Positions 1 through 8,130 of a DNA stretch of 64,000 nucleotides are shown here, one piece after another; positions within the stretch are counted from its first letter, which is position 1; each line of letters opens with the position of its first letter. Source of the DNA: Streptomyces lydicus (GTDB lineage Bacteria > Actinomycetota > Actinomycetes > Streptomycetales > Streptomycetaceae); the NCBI RefSeq assembly GCF_000717345.1, contig NZ_JNZA01000006.1, positions 124,001-188,000 of the forward strand, read 5' to 3'. The notes under the pieces were generated by a model. That model did no database searches. It was not told the DNA's origin and worked only from the letters and a program-made list of their open reading frames with translations. The position numbers and the translations under genes were made by a program.

Positions 1-467
1 GGTGAGCGGTTTGCGTGACGGGCGCACTGCCGACTGGCCCATGGTCTTGGCGCCGTCAAGAAGGCTGGCTACGGGAGGAGCGGGGGCAGCGGGCCGAGCG
101 CTCCGGGCATGCAGGCAGGCAAGGGGCGGGCCACCGTACCGCCACCGTCACGGATACAGGAGCGCGAGCGGACCGCACCCTAGTTGGTGGCTGAGGGGGA
201 GCAATCTGCTGCCGCGATGTGGCTCAGCCCTCATGGGCGCTCCGCTCACCTTCCCTCCGTTGGGCAAGTAGGAGCATGCCGTAAACATTTCCAGCTGTGG
301 AGCGGGTCGCTCGCATTCGATGGATCCTGGGTGGTACCGCTGGCTTAAGTTTCAAAAGTGGCCGTAGGAGAGGCTTCCCATGCTGCGTTCGAGTTGCAGC
401 ATAACCCTCTTGGGGAGAAAATGAAAGGAACCTACGGATTTCAAACCTCTCCTTTCGGAGTGTCGAT
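1..467. other. Gene-poor left edge
   Basis: No credible coding region is seen in the first ~470 bases. The open frames here are short, have no recognisable family features and lack good ribosome binding sites. Base composition shifts from GC-rich to AT-richer at about 280, just before the next gene, which suggests a boundary between sequences of different origin. Confidence 0.4.
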
Positions 468-1418
468 GTGAGTAGGGGTAAAGGGCCATCTGGAATACTT
501 AGATGCCTTCTGGTAATCGCGACTTTGAGTGGTCTGGGTGCTTTTATCTTTGTGCATTCGAGTGCAAAAGTAGAGCATCAACCCTATTTCGCGCTCCTAG
601 GCTCTCTGGGGGAGGCCATATTTATTGCAGGTTTTCTCGGGCTCACTGTCGATTTCATCCTGAAAGCTCAATTGGTTAAGGATATCGCGGCAGAGGCTCT
701 GAGATATTCTTGGGGGGTAGCCGCCCCTCAAGAATACATAAAGAAGCTGAGTGATTCCATCGCGGAGTATGACCGGATCACCTTGACTCAAAGCATTAGG
801 GTTGAGCTGGATTGGCATGATGTCGATCAATCGGTGGTGCGAATGCGATACACCACTCGATCGGTAATGCAAAATATTTCGGATGGAAAGCTTGACGTCG
901 TAATTCCCGCCGTGCCAGCCTCGGTGATCGGTACGCCAGATAGTGAGATCGAGAGCCTTGAACTGGCGGTTCGCCCTCAACCTATTGAGCTGAGGGCACC
1001 TGTGGAAATGCGCCGAAGTTGGGACGTCGTTCAGCTGCGCGCTTTGTACAAAAGAGCTGACGGAAAGATGACTCCGAAGAGGGAATTTGCCTCATCTGTT
1101 TCAGACATGAAAGTTCCAAGAGGGGGGACCTGGGAGTCCAGGTGTACTTGCGTTCGTTATATGCGCGCCGAGGATTCAAGTACTTTTGGCAATGTTGGTC
1201 CTGTGCTCGCCTGGACGCTGGAGGAAACAGGGCCATTTGAGGAGTTGGATGTTCGCACGTTCATGGGTCTCAAAAAAATTGAGCTAGTAGGTAGTAATCG
1301 TGCGCGTAGCGGCACATACGGGTTCACGCATGCGGGGGTGATGGTGGAGGTGGCGTGGGACAAGAGGCCGCCTGCAGATAATGAGAACGAGCAAGAAAAT
1401 GTGCGTAATTCTGGATGA
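468..1418 (+). CDS. Hypothetical protein with two N-terminal membrane segments
   Basis: A 316-residue protein starting at GTG 468, with a CGGAG ribosome-binding sequence a few bases upstream. Two hydrophobic helices lie at about residues 10-28 and 40-63, followed by a soluble, probably cytoplasmic domain of about 250 residues. I recognise no family motif. Codon use is far less GC-biased than in the rest of the window (many A/T third positions), which suggests recent acquisition. It stands alone, with no partner gene in the same direction nearby. The topology (two helices plus a soluble domain) is seen in small membrane effectors and sensors, but nothing in the sequence fixes a function. Confidence 0.65.
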   Translation: MSRGKGPSGILRCLLVIATLSGLGAFIFVHSSAKVEHQPYFALLGSLGEAIFIAGFLGLTVDFILKAQLVKDIAAEALRYSWGVAAPQEYIKKLSDSIAEYDRITLTQSIRVELDWHDVDQSVVRMRYTTRSVMQNISDGKLDVVIPAVPASVIGTPDSEIESLELAVRPQPIELRAPVEMRRSWDVVQLRALYKRADGKMTPKREFASSVSDMKVPRGGTWESRCTCVRYMRAEDSSTFGNVGPVLAWTLEETGPFEELDVRTFMGLKKIELVGSNRARSGTYGFTHAGVMVEVAWDKRPPADNENEQENVRNSG

Positions 1419-1834
1419 TGGGCGAGGCCTGGGCTCCGATCCGTCCGGTCCATATAGAGCTACGGATCAGAAGGTGCGCGTGCCCGTCGTGCGCCCGAGC
1501 CCCCGGTAACTCACGGGGAATTCGGGTACGTGACGGTCCACCAAAGCACCGTGCTCGAAGTGGCGTCACTGCAAGTCATAGGGCAGATTGGCACTCATTC
1601 AGCCCATGATTCCCAAGCTGAGAGCGTTGAAGCACAGACGCCCCTCCTGGTCGTCATCACAGTCCGGCTGTCGGGGATTGGCTCTGCTCAACCGCAACCA
1701 GCAGCGTGACTGAGGCCTTCAGTCGTCGAGGTCGACTGCCGTCGGCTGAGGCCCAAACAGCCCGCATCGAAGGGGGCCGCCACGGGCTGGCCAACTCTGC
1801 AGCGGGCAAGGCCGGGACTGGGACTTGCAATTCA
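1419..1834. other. Intergenic, nothing recognised
   Basis: About 415 bases between two convergent hypothetical genes. No long hairpin, tRNA or coding pattern is recognised. Confidence 0.4.
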
Positions 1835-2377
1835 TCACAGTTCCACGTTTAGGATCACGGATGCACGCGCGCCCAAGGCGGAAATGGCCTCACCAGCCGC
1901 TGCACGAACTTGTTGGTATTTTTCCTCGTCCGCATCCTCCCATCTAAACCCGATGCCAGCCACGGTCAGGACCTCCCATTCTTCATTGATGGCGGTAATT
2001 ACCGGCCCAGCAAGGAGCGCAAGTTCGGCCGGCCCTGCCAACAAAAGATCTGTAGACTGCACTTTCAATTCCTTCAATCGATCACTAAGCGCAGTACTGT
2101 CATCGAACGCCTCAAGCCATGTTTCAGGAGATGCCTGCTCGGCTTTCAGTCGAACAAGCTTAAGCATGAAAAACTCGATATCACGCTCAATCTCGCACAC
2201 TCTTCGTAAGTATTCTCGGTACGCTTCCCTTCGTTCTGAGCGTAGTATTTTCTTGTGCTCTAATTTCGCTTGATCGCGTATTTGATGCCGAGCAGCGAAA
2301 TACGCCAAGACGCCAGTGCCTAACGTCCCGGCAACACCCACGCATGCTCCCAGTGCGGCAGCTGTCCCCTGGTCCAC
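1835..2377 (-). CDS. Small membrane-anchored hypothetical protein
   Basis: A 180-residue protein. Residues 7-29 form a single Gly/Ala-rich transmembrane helix. It is followed by a charged, largely helical domain rich in Arg, Glu and Leu, probably coiled coil at about residues 35-85. Small proteins of this shape (one N-terminal helix, then a helical cytoplasmic domain) are common orphans in Streptomyces accessory regions. GC is below the window average. The start at 2377 is the first Met of the frame and lies just before the hydrophobic helix. Function unknown. Confidence 0.65.
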   Translation of the reverse strand: MDQGTAAALGACVGVAGTLGTGVLAYFAARHQIRDQAKLEHKKILRSERREAYREYLRRVCEIERDIEFFMLKLVRLKAEQASPETWLEAFDDSTALSDRLKELKVQSTDLLLAGPAELALLAGPVITAINEEWEVLTVAGIGFRWEDADEEKYQQVRAAAGEAISALGARASVILNVEL

Positions 2378-2530
2378 CGATGCATCATGCCCACGTGTCC
2401 GACTCCAATGCTGCCGCTCGGCAGGAAAAGCGAGCGGCTGCGTGGCCAGCCGAGCCTCAAGAACTGATGGCGTTCAGCTTCCCAAGCTGACGGCCTTGCA
2501 GGTGACCAGCACCCGGGCAAGCTGCGCGCC

Positions 2531-2821
2531 GTGTCGGACGAAGAACCGATGACCTGCCCCCAGTGCGATGGTCGCCTCAGGGCTGGCGCCATGGTGCTCA
2601 GCAAGCGGGAGGAGGATGGCCAGCGCTTCTGCCGCGTGGTCTCGGCCTGCGATAGTCGGCGCATCTGGTGGAGGTGGCTGGACGGGCTGTACGGCGGCTT
2701 GGAACTCTCATACTCTCCTCATTGGCTGACATCCACGTCTGACATCAACCACAGCAGACGTTGGGACACCGGGGCGGCCTCTCGTGGCCATCCTCTCCGG
2801 CGGGCACCACGGGCGTCCTGA
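2531..2821 (+). CDS. Small CPxC-containing protein, C-terminus possibly degenerate
   Basis: Starts at GTG 2531; an internal ATG at 2549 is an alternative. The first ~60 residues contain a CPQC knuckle, then RLRAGAMVL, and then an aromatic WWRW stretch. From memory this pattern occurs in short Streptomyces proteins near phage-derived or tRNA-linked regions. The usual proline/cysteine-rich ending is not recognisable here; after about residue 55 the frame looks random and it stops 13 bases before the att-like repeat. It may be a real small zinc-knuckle protein or one damaged by the neighbouring recombination site. Confidence 0.4.
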   Translation: MSDEEPMTCPQCDGRLRAGAMVLSKREEDGQRFCRVVSACDSRRIWWRWLDGLYGGLELSYSPHWLTSTSDINHSRRWDTGAASRGHPLRRAPRAS

Positions 2822-2833
2822 CCGTTGATCGAA

Positions 2834-2884
2834 CTTGTAAAACGAAGGTCGTCGGTTCGAATCCGACAGGGGGCTCTGAGCACG
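2834..2884 (+). repeat. attL-like repeat: 3' half of a tRNA-Thr(UGU)-like sequence
   Basis: 51 bases that read as anticodon loop CTTGTAA, variable region, T-arm (GTCGG TTCGAAT CCGAC) and 3' acceptor strand AGGGGGCT. They repeat at 20034-20084 with 49 of 51 positions identical (differences at 2842 and 2878). The upstream sequence has no matching 5' acceptor strand or D-arm, so this is not a functional tRNA gene. Tyrosine-recombinase elements in actinomycetes commonly use tRNA 3' ends as att sites, so I read this as the left attachment site of the 17.2-kb island. Confidence 0.75.
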
Positions 2885-3560
2885 CGGTGCTGACCTGGGT
2901 TTCTCCCCAGGGAGGTGTCTTATTTCGGCCTCGGACTCTTCGTCCGGGGCCGTTTGCGTGCGCGACGCGCACCGGCGACCCGATGGCATCGCGAGGTGGA
3001 CATCGATTGCCGCTTCCCGCTGCTCGGTCAGGCCGGCCATGAGGCGCTTGCCCATGGCGGCCTGACATGGGCATGGCTCGCTAGGTGGAGCCGGCATCCC
3101 GCCATGCCGATACAGGGATTGCACCAGACTTGCTCCATCGCGACGAACCGATAGAACGGCGATATCACGAGTGGGCAGCCCGCTCAGGGACGATCCAGCT
3201 GTCGCTCCGGCATTGCCGTCATCCTGGTCCGTCGACACGAAGCGGGAGGCCGGCAACCCCGGCTCCGGTGATCAGCTCGTGGAGTCCTTGGCCGCGATCG
3301 GCGGGGGGCTTCTGTCCTGTACCCGGGGATCGAGGAGGAGTCCCACCTGCCAGCCGACTGGGTAACCGAACCTGGCCACGTGGTCACGCGTCCGCCCCTG
3401 ATCGCTCCCCATGTCACAGGCGGCGAGGCGAGGACGCACCCTCGCCTCCGCACCGGGGGCTCCACTCGGCGTGACTTCGCGCTCGTGGACCGGCGCGACG
3501 AAATAGGACACTGGGACCGGGCGTGCTGTACTCCCCTCCAGCCCTGACGTCTCGGCCTGG
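2885..3560. other. Gene-less stretch at the left inner end of the island
   Basis: About 675 bases without a recognisable gene. Integrases usually sit next to att sites, so I looked for integrase or excisionase fragments in all frames and found none. The 12-mer GGTGCTGACCTG at 2886-2897, directly inside the repeat, recurs in the same orientation at 19967-19978 near the right repeat. It could be an arm-type recombinase site. Confidence 0.4.
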
Positions 3561-3872
3561 ATGAGCAGGCAGACCAACCGGGAAACCGATGCCGAACGGG
3601 TGGTGTGGCAGCTCCTCCGCGCCGCCGGATACCGCTATCGGATCCACTGTCCGGTGCCGGTCATGCCCAGGCGCAAGATTGACATCGCGTCCACGCGCGC
3701 GAAGTTGGCCGTCCTCATCGGCGGCTGCTTCTGGCACGGCTGCCCGGAGCACGCCACCAGGCCTAAGGCGAACGCGGAATGGTGGCGAGAGGAGTTCGAC
3801 TGCAACATGGAGCCGGACCGGGAGACGAATGCACAGCTGCTGTCCGAGGGCTGGACGGTGCTGCGCTTCTGA
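3561..3872 (+). CDS. vsr: Very short patch repair endonuclease (Vsr), truncated by a TGA
   Basis: Vsr nicks 5' of the T in T:G mismatches arising from deamination of 5-methylcytosine and is usually encoded next to Dcm-type methyltransferases, as here. The 103-residue product keeps the catalytic Asp in the RRKID segment (D41), the zinc/active-site signature GCFWHGCPEH (C56, H59, C61) and the NAEWWREEF region. The frame then stops at TGA 3870-3872, exactly where family members have a conserved Trp. Reading on gives KHESPDAVMRRV, matching the normal C-terminal pattern. The most economical reading is a TGG-to-TGA nonsense change removing about 25-40 residues, so activity is doubtful. The gene lies 94 bases upstream of the methyltransferase genes. 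Confidence 0.8.
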   Translation: MSRQTNRETDAERVVWQLLRAAGYRYRIHCPVPVMPRRKIDIASTRAKLAVLIGGCFWHGCPEHATRPKANAEWWREEFDCNMEPDRETNAQLLSEGWTVLRF

Positions 3873-3966
3873 AAACACGAGTCGCCGGACGCCGTGATGC
3901 GTCGGGTGGCTGCGTCTGTCGACCGGGAAAGGGCGACAGGAGGAAACGACGGAAGGGCGGGGGCAG

Positions 3967-4953
3967 ATGAGCGGATTACGATTCGTCGACGTGTGCGCAG
4001 GGGCGGGCGGACTGGCTTTGGGGTTGGAACACGCAGGCTTCGAACCAGTACTGCTACTGGACAAGAAATCAGTTAGCTGCGACACGCTGCGTGCGAACCG
4101 GTCGAGGTGGCAGGTTCTGCAAGCGGACCTCCTGGACTTCGCCCCGAGTCAGTACCAGGAGACCTACGACGTCGATCTGCTGTCGGCAGGCCTGCCCCGT
4201 GTGAAGTCCGGCGCAACCGTCGCCCACGACGAGACCGAGGCAGAGCTGCGCTTGCTGGAGGCGACCGTCTATCTGGCTCATGCGGTCCAGCCCCGGGCCC
4301 TGCTCATCGAGAACGTGCCGGGTCTGGTGAACGCGCCCGACTTCGAGCCGATACGCGACTTCATCCGGAAAGAGCTCCACCATCTCGGCTACCGCTTCCG
4401 GTGGTTCGTCCTGAACGCAGCCGACTTCGGGGTGCCACAGGATCGGAGGCAAGGAGTGCTCGTCGCGTTGAGGGAGCAGTACTTCGACGCCTTCCACCCA
4501 CCGGAGCCGACAGTGCGTAAACATCTGTCCGTGGGGCGGGCCCTGCGTCGGTCGATGACGGTGGGCGGTTGGCGGGACGCCGACCGATGGGCGGCCCAGG
4601 CGCTCACCGTGGCCCCGACCTTGGTGGGTGGGTCGGACAGGCGGGGAGGCGCGGATCTCGGCCCCACAGGGACGAAGAAGGCATGGGCCCGAATGGGAGT
4701 CGACGGAGGCACTGTGGCGGACGAGGTTCCGGGCCCGGACTTTGTCTGGGCCCCGGATACCGGCCGCCACGGGATGGTCAGGATCACGACCGATCAGGCC
4801 GCGCTCCTGCAGGGCTTCCCATCCGATTGGGCATTCGCCGGCCGGAAGACGGCCCGCTATCGCCAGATCGGGCATGCCTCACCACCGCCTGTGGGCAGGG
4901 CACTTGGATCGGCGATCCGGGCCGCATTGGAGGACCGCAACCGCCGTTGCTGA
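3967..4953 (+). CDS. C5-cytosine methyltransferase homologue with Arg in place of the catalytic Cys
   Basis: A 328-residue Dcm-like protein. Motif I (FVDVCAGAGG, residues 6-15) binds S-adenosylmethionine. Motif VI (IENV, 114-117), motif VIII (QDRRQG) and a motif IX/X-like QIGHASPPPVG near the C-terminus are all present. Motif IV, normally PCQ or PC with the nucleophilic Cys, reads GLPRVKSG, with Arg78 (codon CGT at 4198-4200) in the Cys position. The chain is otherwise full length and shows no frame damage, so the loss may be functional rather than decay. It could act as a non-catalytic partner of the next protein, whose gene starts 15 bases downstream. Start ATG 3967 follows a G-rich ribosome-binding stretch. 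Confidence 0.85.
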   Translation: MSGLRFVDVCAGAGGLALGLEHAGFEPVLLLDKKSVSCDTLRANRSRWQVLQADLLDFAPSQYQETYDVDLLSAGLPRVKSGATVAHDETEAELRLLEATVYLAHAVQPRALLIENVPGLVNAPDFEPIRDFIRKELHHLGYRFRWFVLNAADFGVPQDRRQGVLVALREQYFDAFHPPEPTVRKHLSVGRALRRSMTVGGWRDADRWAAQALTVAPTLVGGSDRRGGADLGPTGTKKAWARMGVDGGTVADEVPGPDFVWAPDTGRHGMVRITTDQAALLQGFPSDWAFAGRKTARYRQIGHASPPPVGRALGSAIRAALEDRNRRC

Positions 4954-4968
4954 CTACACTTCAGCTCC

Positions 4969-6285
4969 ATGAACAGCCCTGGAACACAAGTTCACCGACT
5001 CGACGGAGTCCGCATCCTGGACCTCTTCGCGGGTCCTGGTGGGCTCGACGTGGCCGCGCACTTCCTGGGCTTCAAGAGTGTCGGGATCGAGTGGGACCGG
5101 AACGCGTGCGAGACGCGCTACGCGGCGGGCCTGCCGACGATTCACGCCGATGTGAGCGCCATGCGCGAGACCCGCTTCGACGAGATCCCCAAATCCGTCG
5201 ACGTGCTCGCCGGAGGGCCGCCCTGTCAGTCCTTCTCGGTCGCGGGCAAGGGCGTGGGACGGAAGAGACTGGACAGGGTTGAAGAGTTCATCCATCGCCT
5301 TGTGGGCGGGGAGAGTGAAGCGCAGATCGACGAGGATCTGCACTCCCTCGGTGACCCACGCACCGCCTTGGTGCTGGAACCCCTTCGCTGGCTCCTGAAG
5401 GCCATCGAAACGGAGGGGCGCGGCCCGTACAACGTGATCGTCCTGGAGCAGGTACCCGCCGTACTGCCGCTCTGGGAGCTCTACGCGAAGCTCCTACGCA
5501 GTGGCGAAGGAAGACTGAACGGCGTCAAGTACGAGGCGGATTGCTGGGAGTTGAAGACCGAGCGGTTCGGGGTGCCCCAGACGCGCACACGCGCGGTGCT
5601 CGTCGCCCGTCGTCCAGGGCTTGGGGCCGTAGAACCGCCGAAACCGACTCACCTGCCGTTCGAACTGCATCGTCGGAGGCGCAACGCTTCCCAGGCGGAG
5701 ATGCTCCCGGGCGCCTCTCATCCGTCCGGGGCCGAATCACGCTGGATATCCATGGCCGAGGCCCTCGAAGAGGCGAGCAGGCCGAAGGACTCCCCCGTGA
5801 AGGTTGCCCGGCTCCGGACAGACGGAGAGACGAAGTTCTTCGTCGTCTCGAACTACGGCTCCGGGGGCGACTCCAAGAACCGGGGCCGGCGTCTGTCGTC
5901 CGAGCCCGCTTTCACGGTCACCGGGAAGATATCCCGGAACAAGGTGTACAGGAGCATCGCGGAATACGAGGCCGAGAAGCCCGACCGCTTCAACATCCCT
6001 GAATCCGGAGTACTCCAGACCTTCCCCTACAACTTCCCCTGGTCGGGAAACGACCGGGCACAGCAGGTGGGCAACGCCGTACCGCCCCGACTCGGCATGC
6101 ATGTGCTCAGCATGGCCCTGCGTGGAAAGGCACCCACGGAGGACGAGTTGACGGCGGCGACCACGTGGCCGACGGTTCCCGGCGCCACAACGGAATCCCT
6201 TCGCCAGATCGGGTGCGGCGACCGGAGCCAATGCCCCCCGAAGTCGCACAAGGTCACCCGCGCTCGTCGGGAGCCCGCCCCCTGA
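4969..6285 (+). CDS. DNA (cytosine-5-)-methyltransferase, catalytic
   Basis: A 438-residue C5-methyltransferase. Motif I is ILDLFAGPGG (about 16-25). Motif IV is GGPPCQSFSVAGKG with catalytic Cys86. Motif VI reads LEQVP (E150; the usual Asn is Gln). The target-recognition region lies at about 190-330, and motif X is QQVGNAVPPRLG. It should transfer methyl groups from SAM to cytosine C5, either marking host DNA for protection or pairing with Vsr. It forms a two-gene unit with the Cys-less homologue upstream (15-base gap). Its last 32 bases overlap the 3' end of the convergent leftward operon, so two arms of the system meet here. Confidence 0.88.
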   Translation: MNSPGTQVHRLDGVRILDLFAGPGGLDVAAHFLGFKSVGIEWDRNACETRYAAGLPTIHADVSAMRETRFDEIPKSVDVLAGGPPCQSFSVAGKGVGRKRLDRVEEFIHRLVGGESEAQIDEDLHSLGDPRTALVLEPLRWLLKAIETEGRGPYNVIVLEQVPAVLPLWELYAKLLRSGEGRLNGVKYEADCWELKTERFGVPQTRTRAVLVARRPGLGAVEPPKPTHLPFELHRRRRNASQAEMLPGASHPSGAESRWISMAEALEEASRPKDSPVKVARLRTDGETKFFVVSNYGSGGDSKNRGRRLSSEPAFTVTGKISRNKVYRSIAEYEAEKPDRFNIPESGVLQTFPYNFPWSGNDRAQQVGNAVPPRLGMHVLSMALRGKAPTEDELTAATTWPTVPGATTESLRQIGCGDRSQCPPKSHKVTRARREPAP

Positions 6286-7141
6286 CAGACACGTCCGCGA
6301 ACAGCCCCTCGAAGTGGGCGGCCAGACTCTCCACAGCCCCCTCCGGCGCGGGCTGCTCCTCCGGACCTTCCGGAAGGACGTGCCGGGAGACGGCACGAGC
6401 GGTCTCGGCGGCCGCGATCCAGTCGCGCAGAGCTTCCGAGTCGTACTCCACGTCAGGGGCGATGACGTCATACATCAGTGTGGCTGCCGACGCGTTCACG
6501 GCGGCCACCAAGGCGTTGACCTCGCGACCACTCTGCACGATCTTGCGATCCATGAGTCGTACGAGCGCCTGAGCAGTGGGGCGATGGTCGATGACATCGA
6601 GGCGGAGCGTGGTGTTCAGCATGTCCTGGTTGCCGCAGGCCCGTACCGCGGGCCCGTAGTCGGAACCGTCGCGGAAGAGCTCGGCTGCCCACCAGAGGCG
6701 GGCGAACGCCTGGGTGTGGTGCGGGCCGAGGAAACGCTTCCGGGCCACGCCCTTCGGAGCCTCGTCCGCTTTCGGCTCGGGGCGGTGACGCCACACGACA
6801 TAGTCCGGCGCGACACCAAGAGCCAAGTAGGACCAGAGTCCGGCGTCGGCCGCTTCACGTCGGCTCAGGCGTAGCGTTGCGTGCAGGCGCGGCGCCAACC
6901 AGGCGTCGGCCGCCGTGGGGCGCATTCCCCGGAACTCCCGGAGTGCCTCCTCGATCAGCTCCCGCACAGGGTGGAGACGCCCTCGCTCGTCGTCGCCCTC
7001 GAGCGGCTCGGCGACCTTGTTCAACGCAATCGACGGGACGTCCTCGCGGCCGGCGAGCAGCCCCAAGGAGATGAACTCGGCAGCCTGCATATCGGAGATC
7101 CGAGCAAGCCTCTCCGGAAGATGCTCAGGCCTGGCGGTCAT
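6254..7141 (-). CDS. DUF6339-like protein
   Basis: A 295-residue soluble protein, last gene of a three-gene leftward operon; its start overlaps the upstream stop by 4 bases (ATGA at 7138-7141). Features include an N-terminal region ending LHPVRELIEEAL, a central block with LWSYLALGVAPDYVVWRH (about 119-136), and a C-terminal helical part. From memory this pattern belongs to the DUF6339 family. Members travel with Dcm, Vsr and GHKL-ATPase genes in restriction-like loci. No nuclease or ATPase motif is visible. The role is unknown; the tight coupling to the GHKL protein suggests a structural or effector component. Confidence 0.6.
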   Translation of the reverse strand: MTARPEHLPERLARISDMQAAEFISLGLLAGREDVPSIALNKVAEPLEGDDERGRLHPVRELIEEALREFRGMRPTAADAWLAPRLHATLRLSRREAADAGLWSYLALGVAPDYVVWRHRPEPKADEAPKGVARKRFLGPHHTQAFARLWWAAELFRDGSDYGPAVRACGNQDMLNTTLRLDVIDHRPTAQALVRLMDRKIVQSGREVNALVAAVNASAATLMYDVIAPDVEYDSEALRDWIAAAETARAVSRHVLPEGPEEQPAPEGAVESLAAHFEGLFADVSVRGRAPDERG

Positions 7142-8130
7142 GCGTGGGTCTCCTGCTCAAGTCGCTCGATCCTACGGATCGTGTCGGTCAGGGTTCTGGG
7201 CACTTCAGCACGGCGAGTGGCTGCGAAGTGGATACGCGGCTGAAGTTCGGCCCATCTCCCCTCGCCCGTGCGGCGTGTGTGGACCTCGCGCAGGGCGTCC
7301 TCCACCGAACACCCGGGCACGACGTCCGGGAGCATTTCGCGGAGCACTTCGCCGCGCCAGTCCGGTGGCAGGACAGGGCTTCCGTCGTCCTCGATCTCCA
7401 GATCACCGATGGCAGAGTGGAATACAGCCGTCCATACGTCGGTGGACATCTGGGCCAGCAGCATCTCCCTGACCATGTTTTCGATTTTCGAACCTTGACC
7501 CTCCACGAGCGTCATGAGGCCCTCGAAGTCGGAGTTAAGGCGCACGGTGGGGATCCGTCCCGAGATGTCCACGATCCAAGGCGTATCCCGAAAGGGGCGC
7601 AGCCACGCGGCGCCGCGCGCGAAACTGACGTCGGTGACGTCGAGCTCACGGTCTCTCAGCGGAACGTCCGCCGTCACGTCGATCAACCAATCCTGCTCGG
7701 TGGAGGCAATGATCCGCCCGGCCACCCCCCCGACGGTCGCCACCACATGCACGGCGAGTGAGGCGCGGTCCGCATACCCGGTCCGATGGACCTCTATCTC
7801 GCCCGACCACTCCTTGCCGTCGCCGGCAGCACGGTCGAGTCGCGTGACGGACCGCGCGTTGGTGGCCTTCTCCGTCAGAACGGCCACGACGGCCACGTCG
7901 GACCAGTGGCCCTTCGCCTCAATATCCCTGGCAGGGATCGTCGCCGACAGAGAGAGTCGAGCCGTGTGCCAATCGTCCCGCTCGGCCCGCCCCAGAGCCA
8001 CGACCCTTTCCACCGCGGAGAATCCCTTGATGTCGAGATCTTCGCGTATGTCGTCGGGTCCCCGCAGCCGCACGGCCGTGACCCGGGTCGTGACCGCGCC
8101 GGGGAGGCGGGGGTACGGATAGGCCCTCAC
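7138..8130 (-). CDS. Protein of unknown family, middle gene of the sigma-GHKL operon
   Basis: A 330-residue protein without a recognised domain. It is rich in beta-type segments in the first ~190 residues (repeated VTAVRL, VAVVAVL, LAVHVVATVG stretches). The second half is more helical and contains EGLMTLVEGQGSKIENMVREMLLAQMS and the tail RRIERLEQETHA. Both ends overlap neighbouring genes by 4 bases, so it is almost certainly co-translated with them. It occupies the slot between the GHKL ATPase and the DUF6339-like protein, so it is a good candidate for an adaptor or substrate-binding subunit. No catalytic motif is evident. Confidence 0.7.
   Translation of the reverse strand: MRAYPYPRLPGAVTTRVTAVRLRGPDDIREDLDIKGFSAVERVVALGRAERDDWHTARLSLSATIPARDIEAKGHWSDVAVVAVLTEKATNARSVTRLDRAAGDGKEWSGEIEVHRTGYADRASLAVHVVATVGGVAGRIIASTEQDWLIDVTADVPLRDRELDVTDVSFARGAAWLRPFRDTPWIVDISGRIPTVRLNSDFEGLMTLVEGQGSKIENMVREMLLAQMSTDVWTAVFHSAIGDLEIEDDGSPVLPPDWRGEVLREMLPDVVPGCSVEDALREVHTRRTGEGRWAELQPRIHFAATRRAEVPRTLTDTIRRIERLEQETHA

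Noticed and set aside
2800..2884. Possible intact tRNA-Thr gene
   Set aside because: T-arm and 3' acceptor strand are present, but no 5' acceptor strand, D-arm or pairing anticodon stem exists upstream; the same holds for the copy at 20034.
2885..3560. Integrase or excisionase remnant beside the left repeat
   Set aside because: No frame shows tyrosine- or serine-recombinase motifs; only random GC-rich open frames.
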